Made by a program: the position numbers and the translations under genes. From Chitinophaga sancti (GTDB taxonomy: Bacteria > Bacteroidota > Bacteroidia > Chitinophagales > Chitinophagaceae), in NCBI RefSeq assembly GCF_034424315.1, contig NZ_CP139972.1, positions 1,054,001 through 1,118,000 on the forward strand: a stretch of 64,000 bases of DNA, read 5' to 3'. Positions 34,600 to 44,800 of the stretch are shown here, in pieces; positions within the stretch are counted from its first letter, which is position 1; each line of letters begins with the position of its first letter. A model generated the notes under the pieces. It ran no database searches, was not told where the DNA came from, and worked only from the letters and a program-made list of their open reading frames with translations.

Positions 34600-34675
34600 A
34601 TTTGTGGGGAATAAATCTCTATTGTCCGCCTACGAAACAAACTGCACTATGGCGTAAAGGTATAATAATTTACGA

Positions 34676-34714
34676 AAAATCCGCTGTGCCTGCCAGGCAA
34701 TCACAGCGGATTTT
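34676..34714 (-). terminator. Terminator of the GH76 gene
   Basis: AAAATCCGCTGTG (34676-34688) pairs with CACAGCGGATTTT (34702-34714); on the minus strand it is followed by a short T-run. Confidence 0.75.
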
Positions 34715-34756
34715 CGTATAGGCCAGGATGCAATAACCCGGCCAGGCTAGCGGGAG

Positions 34757-36586
34757 CTATTTGATAAATTTGCGGGTATACTGTTGATTACCATGGAATA
34801 ACACCAGTGTATATACGCCGGATGGTAAATGGGATACGTCTATTTTACCTGTTGAGGTATAAGTAGTTAATACTACTTTTCCGGAAATATCTACCACGCG
34901 TACAATGGCTTTACTGAAATCAAAACCGGCTTTCAGGGTCAATACATCCCTGACAGGGTTGGGATAGACAACGAGTGACTGTTCATTTACCGCAACTTTT
35001 GAAGTGCTGGTAGCCGCGATGGTTGCTGCCCCTGCCGTGATCTTGATAGATGAAGTGCTATCATTAAAATTATCATCCACCAGGCACGCATCATCTGCCG
35101 TTTTCACAATCGTTCTTCCACCGAAATTATCATTCAGGTACAAGGTAACAGTGTAACCACTGCTTACTTTCAATGAAGAAACATCATCATTCTGAATACC
35201 CCTGGCCTGCAATTGTGACAAGGTATAGGTGCCTGCTGCCAAGCTTACAAATGCCCCTGTATAATTACAATCTTTGTAGAAAGTAGCCACGCCTACGGGG
35301 TGTACAATCAGTGAAGAAGCACTGTCATTCCAGGCATTCCCGATCCAGGTGCTCAGGCCTGTAATGGTCAGGTTATCGCCGGTAAAATTATCATTCTTAT
35401 ACAGCGTCACCTGGTAGCCGGCAGGAATCGCATAACTGGTGATGTCGTTATCCTTAATTCCTTTTGCCACCATGGCGGCAGTGTTATAAGCACCCACTGG
35501 CAGCGGCCACTGGTAAGCACCGTAGGTCACGTCTTTGTAGAAGAATGCCTGGTCCAGGTTCGCCGCCGCTTCTTCTAAAAACACGCCGCTGATCTGTGTG
35601 GCATAATCGGTACTGCTGCCCGGTGCTACTGACCAGTTAGGACTCACCAGGTTGTTTGCAGTGTTGATACCCTGGGTACGTAATACTTCTGCATTGTACT
35701 GAATGGCGGCATTGTATTTTGCTCTCACCGCGTCTGTCAGCACCCCTTCCCTGGCTAATAAGGCGAGGTAACGGATAAAGATGCCTTTGAACAAACCACC
35801 ATCTCCGCCACCTGTTTCATCTGCAAAAAACATCCCGTTCGGACGACGGCTATTATACGCATATTCAGCCGTTTTAATCGCATCATTCAGGTAAGTGACA
35901 TCATTCGTTGCCTTGTACAATTCCCAGGCTGCGCCTATGTAAGTACCTACATTGTAAGAGAAGATCCAGGCCTTCTGGGTTACCCCTGTATTCAGGTTGA
36001 TGTTGTCCCAAACGGCACCGGTAGTCGCATCTACGAGATTTGCTTTTACAAATGTGTAGATGTCCTTTGCCCTTTGCAGGTCTGCCGTATTGCCGGTGTA
36101 GCGGTAAATGCGTGCGCCCAGGATCACTGCCGGCGTATTCGCACAGGTGTTTTTACATCCGGAGCAGTTCTTGTTCCAGTCGATGGCACCGTTGGAATAA
36201 CCGGTATTGATGTCTGTCCAGAGTAGAGACGCAACGCTGTAGTAGTCGGCATCTTCGGTAGATTTGTAGGCATTCAGGGCCGCAATACCCATCCACTCCA
36301 TATCATCATAGAAGGTGTTGATATAGGTGTTGCCGTTAAAAGATTTGGTGCCAAGCAGGAGGTTCTTCATACGGGTTTTGTACGTAGCTGAGCGGGTACG
36401 TAAATAACCATCGTTGAGGGCGTCAATGCCATGGGCACACCACCAGTAGTTGGATGTAGGCACACCAAAGGTGTTGTACATGCTGGTTTGTAAATTTTCT
36501 GCTACAGGACCATAGGTAGCAAGCTGGCCGAAAGTGCACAGGTGTATGAGTAACAGCAGGGCACTGAGTGTAAAAGTGGGTTTCAT
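34757..36586 (-). CDS. GH76-like glycosidase with beta/gamma-crystallin repeats and T9SS tail
   Basis: Start at MKPTFTLSALLLLIHLC (signal peptide); the open frame begins 11 codons earlier. About 609 aa. The N-terminal domain (to about residue 370) has a (alpha/alpha)6 pattern of GH76 with the adjacent aspartates in TFYDDMEWMG, the expected catalytic pair of alpha-1,6-mannanases. Two to three beta/gamma-crystallin motifs follow (VTLYKNDNFTGDNLTI, ATFYKDCNYTGAF, VTLYLNDNFGGRTI), then a type A sorting domain (SLVVYPNPVRDVL) that directs export through the type IX system. It is likely secreted and may cut fungal or yeast mannan; no SusCD genes are directly beside it. Confidence 0.85.
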   Translation of the reverse strand: MKPTFTLSALLLLIHLCTFGQLATYGPVAENLQTSMYNTFGVPTSNYWWCAHGIDALNDGYLRTRSATYKTRMKNLLLGTKSFNGNTYINTFYDDMEWMGIAALNAYKSTEDADYYSVASLLWTDINTGYSNGAIDWNKNCSGCKNTCANTPAVILGARIYRYTGNTADLQRAKDIYTFVKANLVDATTGAVWDNINLNTGVTQKAWIFSYNVGTYIGAAWELYKATNDVTYLNDAIKTAEYAYNSRRPNGMFFADETGGGDGGLFKGIFIRYLALLAREGVLTDAVRAKYNAAIQYNAEVLRTQGINTANNLVSPNWSVAPGSSTDYATQISGVFLEEAAANLDQAFFYKDVTYGAYQWPLPVGAYNTAAMVAKGIKDNDITSYAIPAGYQVTLYKNDNFTGDNLTITGLSTWIGNAWNDSASSLIVHPVGVATFYKDCNYTGAFVSLAAGTYTLSQLQARGIQNDDVSSLKVSSGYTVTLYLNDNFGGRTIVKTADDACLVDDNFNDSTSSIKITAGAATIAATSTSKVAVNEQSLVVYPNPVRDVLTLKAGFDFSKAIVRVVDISGKVVLTTYTSTGKIDVSHLPSGVYTLVLFHGNQQYTRKFIK

Positions 36587-36689
36587 TTTCGTGGATTTAT
36601 TTTGAGAGATAAAAACCAATAACGTGGATTGTTAAGATAGTAAAAATTAATGAGCTTGTATGAGAAAAATATAGCTGATGAAAATTGAG

Positions 36690-36950
36690 GGATAAGAAAA
36701 AAGGTGTACCAGGTTATGATACACCCTTTCTTACAAAGGTTTTATTTTGAGAAGGTGATATACCCTTCCTAACAAAGATTCTATTTGAAAAGATTCTATA
36801 ACCTTTTTAACAAAGAGTCTATTTTGAGAAGGTGATATACCCTTCCTAACAAAGATTCTATTTGAAAAGATTCTATAACCTTTTTAACAAAGAGTCTATT
36901 TTGAAAAAGGTCCTAAACCCTTTCTAGCAGAGATTCTATTTGAAAAGGCG
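36690..36950. repeat. Degenerate tandem repeat, about 38-bp unit (77-bp period)
   Basis: Units around AACAAAGATTCTATTTGAAAAG alternate with AACAAAGAGTCTATTTTGAGAAG; a two-unit block at about 36742 recurs at 36819. About six units lie between the GH76 start and the MarR-GNAT end. No link to either gene's coding end is visible. Confidence 0.85.
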
Positions 36951-36978
36951 CGATCCTCCCCCTAAAATTACTTTTATA

Positions 36979-37911
36979 CTAAACGAGATCCATGTCATAC
37001 CGCTCTTCATTCATATGTTTCCCATACAGTCCCACAGGTTTTTCACCCGTCTTACGGAAGCCTGCCTTCCTGAACATAGCATTTGCCGTTTCGGCAAGAT
37101 TGGTAGAAAACAAATACACTTTATGATACCCTTTCTCCCTGCAATTGCTAATCGCATCAGCCAGCATTTTCCGGCCCAGGCCCATCCCCCTGAAATCAGG
37201 ATGTACCAGGAACCATTTCAGCTGCGCCGCATACCTGGAATGCCATACCACCGCTACCGATGCCACGATCTGGTTACCATGCAGCGCCAGGTACACCTGG
37301 TCCTTGGAAGGGTTATAGGCTTCCAGGAACTCCGCGAAGTTCTTACACACATTGGTGTCAAACTCCAGGTTATAACCCAGTTCCTTTGCATACAGGGTGC
37401 CATGCATGTAGATGAGGTAACCGGCATCCCCGGGTTGTAGCTGGTAGCGCCAGGAAATATCTTCAGCAGTGATCCGGTTTTCTTCAGAAAGGATGTGGCG
37501 GATGGTTTTCATGGCCGCCGCCAGCGCCTGCTGTTGTTCGCCGGGAATAGGTTCCAGTAACTGCCGGATCTGTTCTCCCCCCGTTTCCTCCATCATGTCC
37601 AGCAGCTTACGCCCTTTGGCAGTGATCTGGAGATACCAGGTACGACCATCCAGCGCAGATTTCTTGCGGGATAGGATTTGTTCGCTTTCAAACGCTTTGA
37701 GCATCCGGCTCAGGTAGCCGCCGTCAATGCCGAGATTTTCCACTAGTTTACCAGCGGTGCACTGGTCTTCGGCAGTTAAGGTGTGGAGTACCCTTAAGGC
37801 CGTCAAGGTAAGGTTGTTTTCTGATACGTGCCGGTTCAAGGTTTCCGACAAACTGGTATAGTATCTGTTAAACTCACTGATCTCCTGTACCACTTCGAGA
37901 TTCGATGACAT
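36979..37911 (-). CDS. MarR-type regulator fused to a GNAT acetyltransferase
   Basis: 310 aa from MSSNLEVVQEIS; the frame extends further upstream but the promoter at 37929-37936 favours this start. Residues 1-140 are a winged-helix MarR domain (LTALRVLHTLTAEDQCTAGKLVENLGIDGG, LDGRTWYLQITAKGRKLL). Residues about 165-310 are a GNAT domain with the acetyl-CoA loop HPDFRGMGLGRKMLADAI. This fused architecture is known but its ligand and acetyl target are not. Single-gene transcript. Confidence 0.88.
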   Translation of the reverse strand: MSSNLEVVQEISEFNRYYTSLSETLNRHVSENNLTLTALRVLHTLTAEDQCTAGKLVENLGIDGGYLSRMLKAFESEQILSRKKSALDGRTWYLQITAKGRKLLDMMEETGGEQIRQLLEPIPGEQQQALAAAMKTIRHILSEENRITAEDISWRYQLQPGDAGYLIYMHGTLYAKELGYNLEFDTNVCKNFAEFLEAYNPSKDQVYLALHGNQIVASVAVVWHSRYAAQLKWFLVHPDFRGMGLGRKMLADAISNCREKGYHKVYLFSTNLAETANAMFRKAGFRKTGEKPVGLYGKHMNEERYDMDLV

Positions 37912-37928
37912 GTCCCATTGAATTTGTA

Positions 37929-37960
37929 CAAAAATATAAATCAGTTTTATAATGTGCAAA
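37929..37960 (-). promoter_or_regulatory. Canonical Bacteroidetes promoter of the MarR-GNAT gene
   Basis: Minus strand: TTTG (37957-37960) then 20 bp then TATTTTTG (37929-37936). This is the best -33/-7 match in the window. The start codon is 17 bp past the box. Confidence 0.7.
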
Positions 37961-37990
37961 TATGTTGAAAATGAGGGGCGAGGGCGCAAT

Positions 37991-38017
37991 AAAAAGGCCC
38001 GCTTATGACGGCGGGCC
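37991..38017 (-). terminator. Terminator of the cytochrome c gene
   Basis: GGCCCGC (37996-38002) pairs with GCGGGCC (38011-38017); on the minus strand TTTTT follows. Confidence 0.8.
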
Positions 38018-38048
38018 CTATGCGGATTTTTGAAATTACCTAAGCAGT

Positions 38049-38498
38049 TTACTTAATTGTTGCCCTTACCGCTTTCACCTCCGCAGGCTTCACGGCACTC
38101 GCCTTATTCCCGAAACTATTCCTCACAAACGTGAGCACATCTGCTATTTCCTGGTCTTTGAGCTGTGCCTGTGGCGGCATCGGGTTGGAGTAGTACTCCC
38201 CTTCTATCTCCACATCATCATTCAGTCCTTTCAGGAGAATCGTGATCAATTTCGTTTTATCACCCAGTACGAAACTTGTCTTAACCAGGGGCGGGTTCAT
38301 ACGCGGTACCCCGCTTCCATCGGCCTGGTGACAGGCCAAACAAATTTGCTGGTACAATACTTTTCCCCTGGCCATCGAAGCGGCAGTGGTATTACCCCCC
38401 GCCGGACCAGCCACTTTTTTTGCAGCAGGTTTACTTTGCCCCAATACCAGGCTATATGCCCCCATCAGCAGCATCGCTGCCATCATCCATCTTCTCAT
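38049..38498 (-). CDS. Periplasmic class I cytochrome c
   Basis: 149 aa with a signal peptide (MMAAMLLMGAYSLVLG). Heme is bound at CLACH near residue 53, and NPMPPQAQLKDQEIADVLTF supplies the distal Met ligand. Such small cytochromes accept electrons from periplasmic dehydrogenases. It starts one base after the sugar dehydrogenase stop codon, so the two are almost certainly co-translated and functionally paired. It is the 3' gene of the pair and ends at the terminator 37991-38017. Confidence 0.9.
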   Translation of the reverse strand: MRRWMMAAMLLMGAYSLVLGQSKPAAKKVAGPAGGNTTAASMARGKVLYQQICLACHQADGSGVPRMNPPLVKTSFVLGDKTKLITILLKGLNDDVEIEGEYYSNPMPPQAQLKDQEIADVLTFVRNSFGNKASAVKPAEVKAVRATIK

Positions 38499-38499
38499 A

Positions 38500-39774
38500 C
38501 TACTTGTTATAAATAATCCGGTACACAGTTCCTTTCACATCGTCAGATACATACAGGGAGCCATCAGGACCCTGTGCCAGTCCGCAGGGACGGTGTGCTG
38601 CCTGCCCCGGAGATTTGATCTCGCCTGTACCTGCAAATCCTTCTGCAAAGATCTCCCAATCACCCGCAGGCTTGCCATCCTTAAACGGCTGGAATACCAC
38701 GAAATACCCTTTCTGAGGTTCCGGGGCACGGTTCCAGGAACCGTGGAAGGCAATAAAAGCCCCGTTACGGTACTTTTCAGGGAACATGTTACCTGTGTAA
38801 AACAGGATGGCATTAGGCGCCATATGACCCGGATAAGCGGCCGCAGGATCCTGTATATGATCGCCACCGGTCTTCTTACCATCGCCACCATATTCGGGTG
38901 CCAGGATCTTTTTATGCTGGAACTGGTCATAGTAGATATATGGCCAGCCGCAATCGGAACCCTTGTGCAGGGCATACATACACTCTGCAGGCAGTTCGGC
39001 TGACTGCTTTTCGTCGTACTGATCCGGGAAGAGGTCATGGAGCTGGTCACGGCCATGCTGCATCACAAAGAGCTGGTTCAGCTGGGTATTCCAGTCCAGG
39101 CCCACCACGTTACGCAGACCGGTAGCATAGCGGGTACCATCGCCATAGGCCTGGTTCGCCTTGTCTGCTTTGAACTGCCAGATACCGCCGGCAGAATCCA
39201 GGATCGGACAAGGTTGCATACCCAGGGAACCCCTGGTACGGTCTTTTGTCTGGCAGGAATTAGAATACGCACCGATGTTCACGTACAGGTTTCCATCGTT
39301 ATCCAGGGTAAAGGCTTTCGCTTCGTGCTGGTGGCGGTTGATCAGGCCTGTTACGATGGTTTCCGCTTTGGTGGTATCGATCACCTGGTGTTTATCATTC
39401 AGTTTAAAACGGTACACGTCTGTGTTGGAAGAAGCGTAGAGGTAATTACCCTTTACTTCGATGCCGGTACCGTCGTATTTGAAGAAGCCGGTTTTCTTAT
39501 CGATCTTACCATCGCCATTGGTGTCCTGCAGGTACCAGATCGTGTTGCCTTTATTGCGGGTACCTTCTACTTTTACATAGAGGTCACCTTCAGGGGTCAC
39601 TGTAAGGTGGCGGGCATGGCCCAGGCCTTCAGTGGCTACCAGGGCACCGAAGCCCGTTGGCAGTTTCAGGCCGGCATTGTCTGCATCAGGCTTTATGGTA
39701 GTACCAGGCACACCAGGACCGAAACTGGTGAGAAAGGTGGCTAGTGCTACGGTAGCCAGGGTGATTTTGTTCAT
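38500..39774 (-). CDS. Periplasmic soluble sugar (sorbosone-type) dehydrogenase
   Basis: 424 aa with an N-terminal signal peptide (ITLATVALATFLTSFG). Six-bladed propeller repeats typical of glucose/sorbosone dehydrogenase: GHARHLTVTPEGDLYVKVEG, RHQHEAKAFTLDNDGNLY, TRYATGLRNVVGLDW and FIAFHGSWNRAPEPQKGY. The last motif and PDGSLYVSDDVKGTVYRI are common in the PQQ-dependent sorbosone dehydrogenase family. It would oxidise an aldose or sorbosone in the periplasm and pass electrons to the cytochrome c coded immediately downstream. PQQ synthesis genes are not in the window. Confidence 0.88.
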   Translation of the reverse strand: MNKITLATVALATFLTSFGPGVPGTTIKPDADNAGLKLPTGFGALVATEGLGHARHLTVTPEGDLYVKVEGTRNKGNTIWYLQDTNGDGKIDKKTGFFKYDGTGIEVKGNYLYASSNTDVYRFKLNDKHQVIDTTKAETIVTGLINRHQHEAKAFTLDNDGNLYVNIGAYSNSCQTKDRTRGSLGMQPCPILDSAGGIWQFKADKANQAYGDGTRYATGLRNVVGLDWNTQLNQLFVMQHGRDQLHDLFPDQYDEKQSAELPAECMYALHKGSDCGWPYIYYDQFQHKKILAPEYGGDGKKTGGDHIQDPAAAYPGHMAPNAILFYTGNMFPEKYRNGAFIAFHGSWNRAPEPQKGYFVVFQPFKDGKPAGDWEIFAEGFAGTGEIKSPGQAAHRPCGLAQGPDGSLYVSDDVKGTVYRIIYNK

Positions 39775-39833
39775 TTTGGTTGCGTGGTTGTTTAGAAATG
39801 AGTTTTGTTAAAGCCGGGGTGAAATTACAAAAT

Positions 39834-39858
39834 ACCCCCGCTCGTGCGGAGCGGGGGT
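39834..39858 (-). terminator. Hairpin after the first SusC/SusD pair
   Basis: ACCCCCGCTC (39834-39843) pairs with GAGCGGGGGT (39849-39858). T-runs are short on the minus strand, so efficiency is uncertain. Confidence 0.55.
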
Positions 39859-40007
39859 AGCTATTTTTTAAATGAGTGGCAAATTATGATTATAACTGGC
39901 CTATGGCAGCCTGGAAGAATTGCATTTTGATGTTAAATAATGAGGATTTACATTTCAGCTATTCAATTTAAAAGCAGGTGCAAATTGAATAGCAGTTCCT
40001 GCCAAAA

Positions 40008-41825
40008 CTAAAACCCGGGATTCTGCACCAACTTACTATTCCTGTTGATCTCATCCCGCTGTATCGGCATAAAGTACATCTTATCCAACCACAACCGGTT
40101 CTCATTCACCAATGTCACCGGCGTATAAGTATAATCATAATTCGCCAGATCATACTTATACAGCGTCACCTTACTCCCCGCCTTCAGTTTTCCCTGCACA
40201 TTCACCCCTCTCAGTTTACGCCCTATCGTTTCCTGCGCCGTCATCCATCTCCTTACATCATAATACCGCTGTTCTTCAAACACCATTTCTATTTCCCGCT
40301 CATGCTGATAATCTGCTTTCAGTGCCGCGCCTGATGATGTTATATCCGGCATCGCTGCCCTTTTCCTGATCATATTCAGGTAAGTACGTGCTGCTCCCTC
40401 CTGCCCCAATTCCATCAATGCCTCTGCATAGTTGAGGATGATCTCCGTATACCGGAAGAAAGGCCATGGTACCTCCTGCCTGAAATACTGTGCATCCACA
40501 GCCGGGTCTATAAATTTCTTCATGTAATACCCCGTAAAACTGCCGTTCCAGTCCTCCACCGGGCCCTGACGTGTATCTAATCCCGGGTTGGAAATCGCCT
40601 TCGTGCCATCCCACACTTCATAAGCACCAGCCTGCACCTGGTTAGCCGGATCCATATCCGCTACATCCGTAGGCCGTGGCCGCCAGTTAGCACCATCATA
40701 TAAGATCGAAGCATAAAAACGCGGATCTCTGTTCTGGTAAGGATGCGCTTTCTGCGCCGTGTTGTTCCAGTCAAACGCAGTACCATCGCTCATCAGGTAA
40801 TCATCAATCAATAACTGCGTAGGTGTATTCCCGGACCAGTTATGATACCCGTTCAATCCATTGTACAAACCCATCTGGCCACCGGCTTCTGACTTCGCAT
40901 TCACAAAATACCTGGAGAAAATACTCTCTGAATTATCCTTCAAAAACATGGCCTGGTAATTCGTGGTAGCTTCCGCCGCAGATGCAGGATCAGGTGAGGC
41001 CAGCGAATACAGCCCGAGGTCCATGACGGCCTTTGCTGCATCCAGGGCCTTCTGCCAGCGACCAGCACGATCTCCGGATACATAACCTAATAATTCCGGT
41101 TGGGTGGCAGCAGCAATTGTAGCCGATTTACTTTTCGCCGTTGGCATATCATGCAGGTCACTGGCCGCATACAATAAGATGCGCGACTTCAGTGCCAGCG
41201 CCGCACCTTCTGTAGCACGGCCCTTTACAGATACAGTCTCTGTTCCATGCAAATAATGAGCTGCAGAATCGCAATCCTTCACAATATGATTCACACATTC
41301 CTCAAATGTATTGCGGGCCACACTATAATCCGGATCTGACAATGTATACACCTGGTCCACCAAAGGTACACCACCAAAATTCCTCACCAGCTGCTGATAA
41401 AACCATGCACGCAAAAAGAACACCTCTCCTTTGAGACGCGCTGCCTGCAATTGTTTATCAAATTTCAGCTTTGAAATATTCGCAAAGAAATTATTACACG
41501 CACGGATGCGCAAATACATCGTTCCCCACTGGAATGCACCACGGCTATTGATATACTCCGCATCGGTGGGACTGATAGTCGATTCCACCATATTCTTCAT
41601 ACCATAGTTATGCGTAAACATGGTTTCATCAGAAGCAGATGACAGCATCGTTTCAGGAAAACCGCCATTGCCCAGGCCATTATAAATATCATTGACATAG
41701 GCTTCTGCCAGCGCAGGATCTTTCCACACATCATCAGAAGTAGCCTCTCCCAATGGCCTGGTATTCAGGAAGTCTGTATTACACGCGGCACCTGTCAGCA
41801 ACAGTATTATAAGTAAATATTTCAT
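40008..41825 (-). CDS. SusD/RagB-family outer-membrane glycan-binding lipoprotein
   Basis: 605 aa. Lipoprotein signal (LLIILLLTGAACNTDF, Cys near residue 16), then the TPR-like SusD fold: RPLGEATSDDVWKDPALAEAYVNDIYNGLG and a C-terminal RYTEIILNYAEALMELG, RKRAAMPDIT and IEMVFEEQRYYDVRRW. It binds an oligosaccharide at the cell surface and delivers it to the adjacent SusC. Follows susC by 12 bp on the same strand. The substrate is unknown. Confidence 0.93.
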   Translation of the reverse strand: MKYLLIILLLTGAACNTDFLNTRPLGEATSDDVWKDPALAEAYVNDIYNGLGNGGFPETMLSSASDETMFTHNYGMKNMVESTISPTDAEYINSRGAFQWGTMYLRIRACNNFFANISKLKFDKQLQAARLKGEVFFLRAWFYQQLVRNFGGVPLVDQVYTLSDPDYSVARNTFEECVNHIVKDCDSAAHYLHGTETVSVKGRATEGAALALKSRILLYAASDLHDMPTAKSKSATIAAATQPELLGYVSGDRAGRWQKALDAAKAVMDLGLYSLASPDPASAAEATTNYQAMFLKDNSESIFSRYFVNAKSEAGGQMGLYNGLNGYHNWSGNTPTQLLIDDYLMSDGTAFDWNNTAQKAHPYQNRDPRFYASILYDGANWRPRPTDVADMDPANQVQAGAYEVWDGTKAISNPGLDTRQGPVEDWNGSFTGYYMKKFIDPAVDAQYFRQEVPWPFFRYTEIILNYAEALMELGQEGAARTYLNMIRKRAAMPDITSSGAALKADYQHEREIEMVFEEQRYYDVRRWMTAQETIGRKLRGVNVQGKLKAGSKVTLYKYDLANYDYTYTPVTLVNENRLWLDKMYFMPIQRDEINRNSKLVQNPGF

Positions 41826-41837
41826 ACAGCAATTGTA

Positions 41838-44800
41838 TTAAAGCGTTAATGTAAAACCGGCATTGATCACTCTTGCCTGTGGATAATATTGACCATTTCC
41901 ATTCACAGATTCAGGATCCAGGATCCCTAATTTATCCAGCGTAAACAGGTTCAGACAGTTCGCATAAATACGCAGTCCGTTCACCCCCGTACGCCGCTTC
42001 AGCAGGTCCGATAAACTGTATCCGATTTCAAGGTTTTTCAAACGGATATAATTTGTTTTTCTAAACCAGTAAGTATTGCCCGTTGCCCAGTAAGTATCAT
42101 TCCTGTCGTTCACACGGGGATCTACTGAACTGGGATGATCCGGACTCCAGCGATGATCATAATAGTCCTTCGTAAAATTGCCGATCTCACCTGATTCAGT
42201 ATTAACAGCCAGTGCACCACCCATAGCACCCTGTACCAGTATAGCCATGTCAAAACCCTTGTATTGTAAACTGATATTGACACCCCCGGTAAATGTTGGC
42301 TGCGTGCTCTTATCATTTCTCACCTTATCATCCCCATTTATTTTCCCATTGCCATCTATGTCTTTAAATTTCATATCCCCCGGGCGAAGGTTGTTTGTAA
42401 GGGCGCTGTAATCGATTGTATTTTTGCTTATTTCATCAAAATCTTTAAATACGCCATCATACTCATAGTAGAGTGCCGTGTTCATTGGACGGCCGGTAGA
42501 CTTCTGCCAGCTGGGGGCGCCCGGTGCTTCATCCCAGAAGATGATCTTGTTTTTGGAATAACCACCATTCACACTGATGTCGTACCTGAAATCAGGCCCG
42601 ACCTTATCAGTATACCCGATGCGGAACTCCCAACCCTTGTTCTCGACCTTCCCGATATTCTCTGCAGGTAGCGTCATACCCGTGGTTTGCGGTACCGATG
42701 CATTCCTTCTAACGAGGATGCCGGTACGTTTATTCATGAAGGCATCCAGTTCAAAATAGAGACGGTTGTTCAGCAGGGCGCCATCCAAACCCAGGTTGTA
42801 ATTATTCGCTACCTCCCAGGTGATGAAGGGGTTCGGCATCCGTGCTTCAAAGAGTGATTTCACTACATTATTCCCCAGGATATAACTGCTGAAACCATAA
42901 GTAGCATAGTACTGGTACTCCTGTAAGGTGAGTGTTCCATCGCCATTATCATCGAAATAGATCTGGTCATTACCCAGTCTGCCATAAGATGCACGCAGTT
43001 TCAGGTAATTGATTGCCTTGATATTATTCTTCCAGAAGCTCTCCTCTGAAATCCGCCAGCCGGCCATGATACCGGGGAAGAAACCAAAACGGGAAGATGC
43101 CGGGAACATATAAGAGCCATCATATCTCCACACAAATTCTGCAAGGTATTTCTCCTTGTAATTGTAGGCTGCGCGACCAAAATAATTCAAACGTGCACGG
43201 TCCCAGGCACCGCCATTGTTATCTTTTTCTGCATCCCCACCTGCGCTGAGCTGGTCGATGAGGCTGGAGATGAAGTACTTGCGGGATGCACCGAAATTGT
43301 CGAAGCTGACGGTTTCTTTTTCAACACCGAACACCAGGTTCACGGTGTGGTTTTTATTGAAAGTATGATCGTAGGTGAGCAGACCTCTCAGCAGTAAATT
43401 CGTCTGGTCTTCATCGCCCTGCGATAACAATGCCTGGTCGGTACCTCGCTTGCTTTTTACAAGCAGGGGTGTTTTTCCATCGTCTTCATAGGTCTTCTTA
43501 TCCCAGGTATACAGGTACCAGGGCGTCATCCAGTTTTTTGTACGCTTCAGGTATTTATCATAGGCAACATTGCCACTCAGTTTCAAACCATCTACCCAGG
43601 GAATGGTGATGTCGAGGCGGGCATTGCTCTGTACATAGTAGCGCCTGTCTCTGTTATAACCCGTTTGATCAGTGGTGATCACCACCGGGTTGTTTCCATA
43701 TTCGATGTCTGGCCCGGGTAAGCCGTTCGGCCAGAACGCAGCCTCTGTCGGCTTTCCGCGCATCAGCATCCGAAAGATATCGCTGGCAGTACGGGTAGGA
43801 AAATGACGGTTTTCTTCCCTGCCCATCAGGTCCACGGCTACATTCATGTACTTGTTGATCTTCGCATCCAGGTTCAGGCGCAGGCTGTATTGATCATAAC
43901 CGGTGGCGGAGTGTTTGTAATACGCATCCTGCGACTGGTAGCCGAATGAGGTGAGGTACTTTACATTTTCAGAACCACCTGCCAGCTGCAGACTATGATT
44001 GGATTGCGGCGACCAGGTCTTGAATGTAGATTTATACCAGTTCGTGTTGGGGTACAGCCATGGATCCGTGCCTGCTTTATATTTCTGAATTTCGTCCAGG
44101 CCAAAGGCTACGTTCCAGGTCTTGTTCGTAGTAGGCGAAGTATAGGTACCATGTTGCTGGTACACACTCCAGGCATTATTCCACTCAGCTGCAGGTACAT
44201 CCCGGTACAGGCTCAGTTCATCGCGCAACTGCGCATACTCCGGCGCGGTGGACATATCGGGGATATGCGTAGGCTGTGACCATCCCTGGTTGAATGAATA
44301 GATCAGTTGTGGCTTGCCGGATTTTCCTCTTTTGGTGGTGACCAGGATTACCCCGTTTGCCGCGCGGGCACCGTAAATGGCAGCGGAGGCATCTTTGAGC
44401 ACAGAGATACTTTCTATATCCACAGGGTTGATCCTTTCCAGGCCACCGGTACGATTAGCCACCCCATCGATCACCACCAGGGGATCATTATTGCCCAGGG
44501 TATTGGACCCACGAATACGCAGGGTAGAGCCATCATAACCCGGCTCACCACTGTTTTGCATGGCAGTGACACCCGGCATACGACCGGAAATGGAATTGGA
44601 TAAGTTCGTGGCGGGCGACTTAATCAGGTCCGCGCCTTTCACGCTGGTGATAGCGCCGGAAACGGCTTCTTTTTTCTGGGCACCGTAGCCCACTACAACT
44701 ACTTCACTCAGGCCCCTGGTATCCGCCTCCAGCGAGACCTGGATGCTGGCTCCGGTTACAGGGAGGGTCTGTGGAAGATACCCGATGGCGCTGACGGTAA

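Noticed and set aside
44622..44710. Possible start of another gene within SusC
   Set aside because: The SusC reading frame is continuous, and the region encodes the conserved SusC box.
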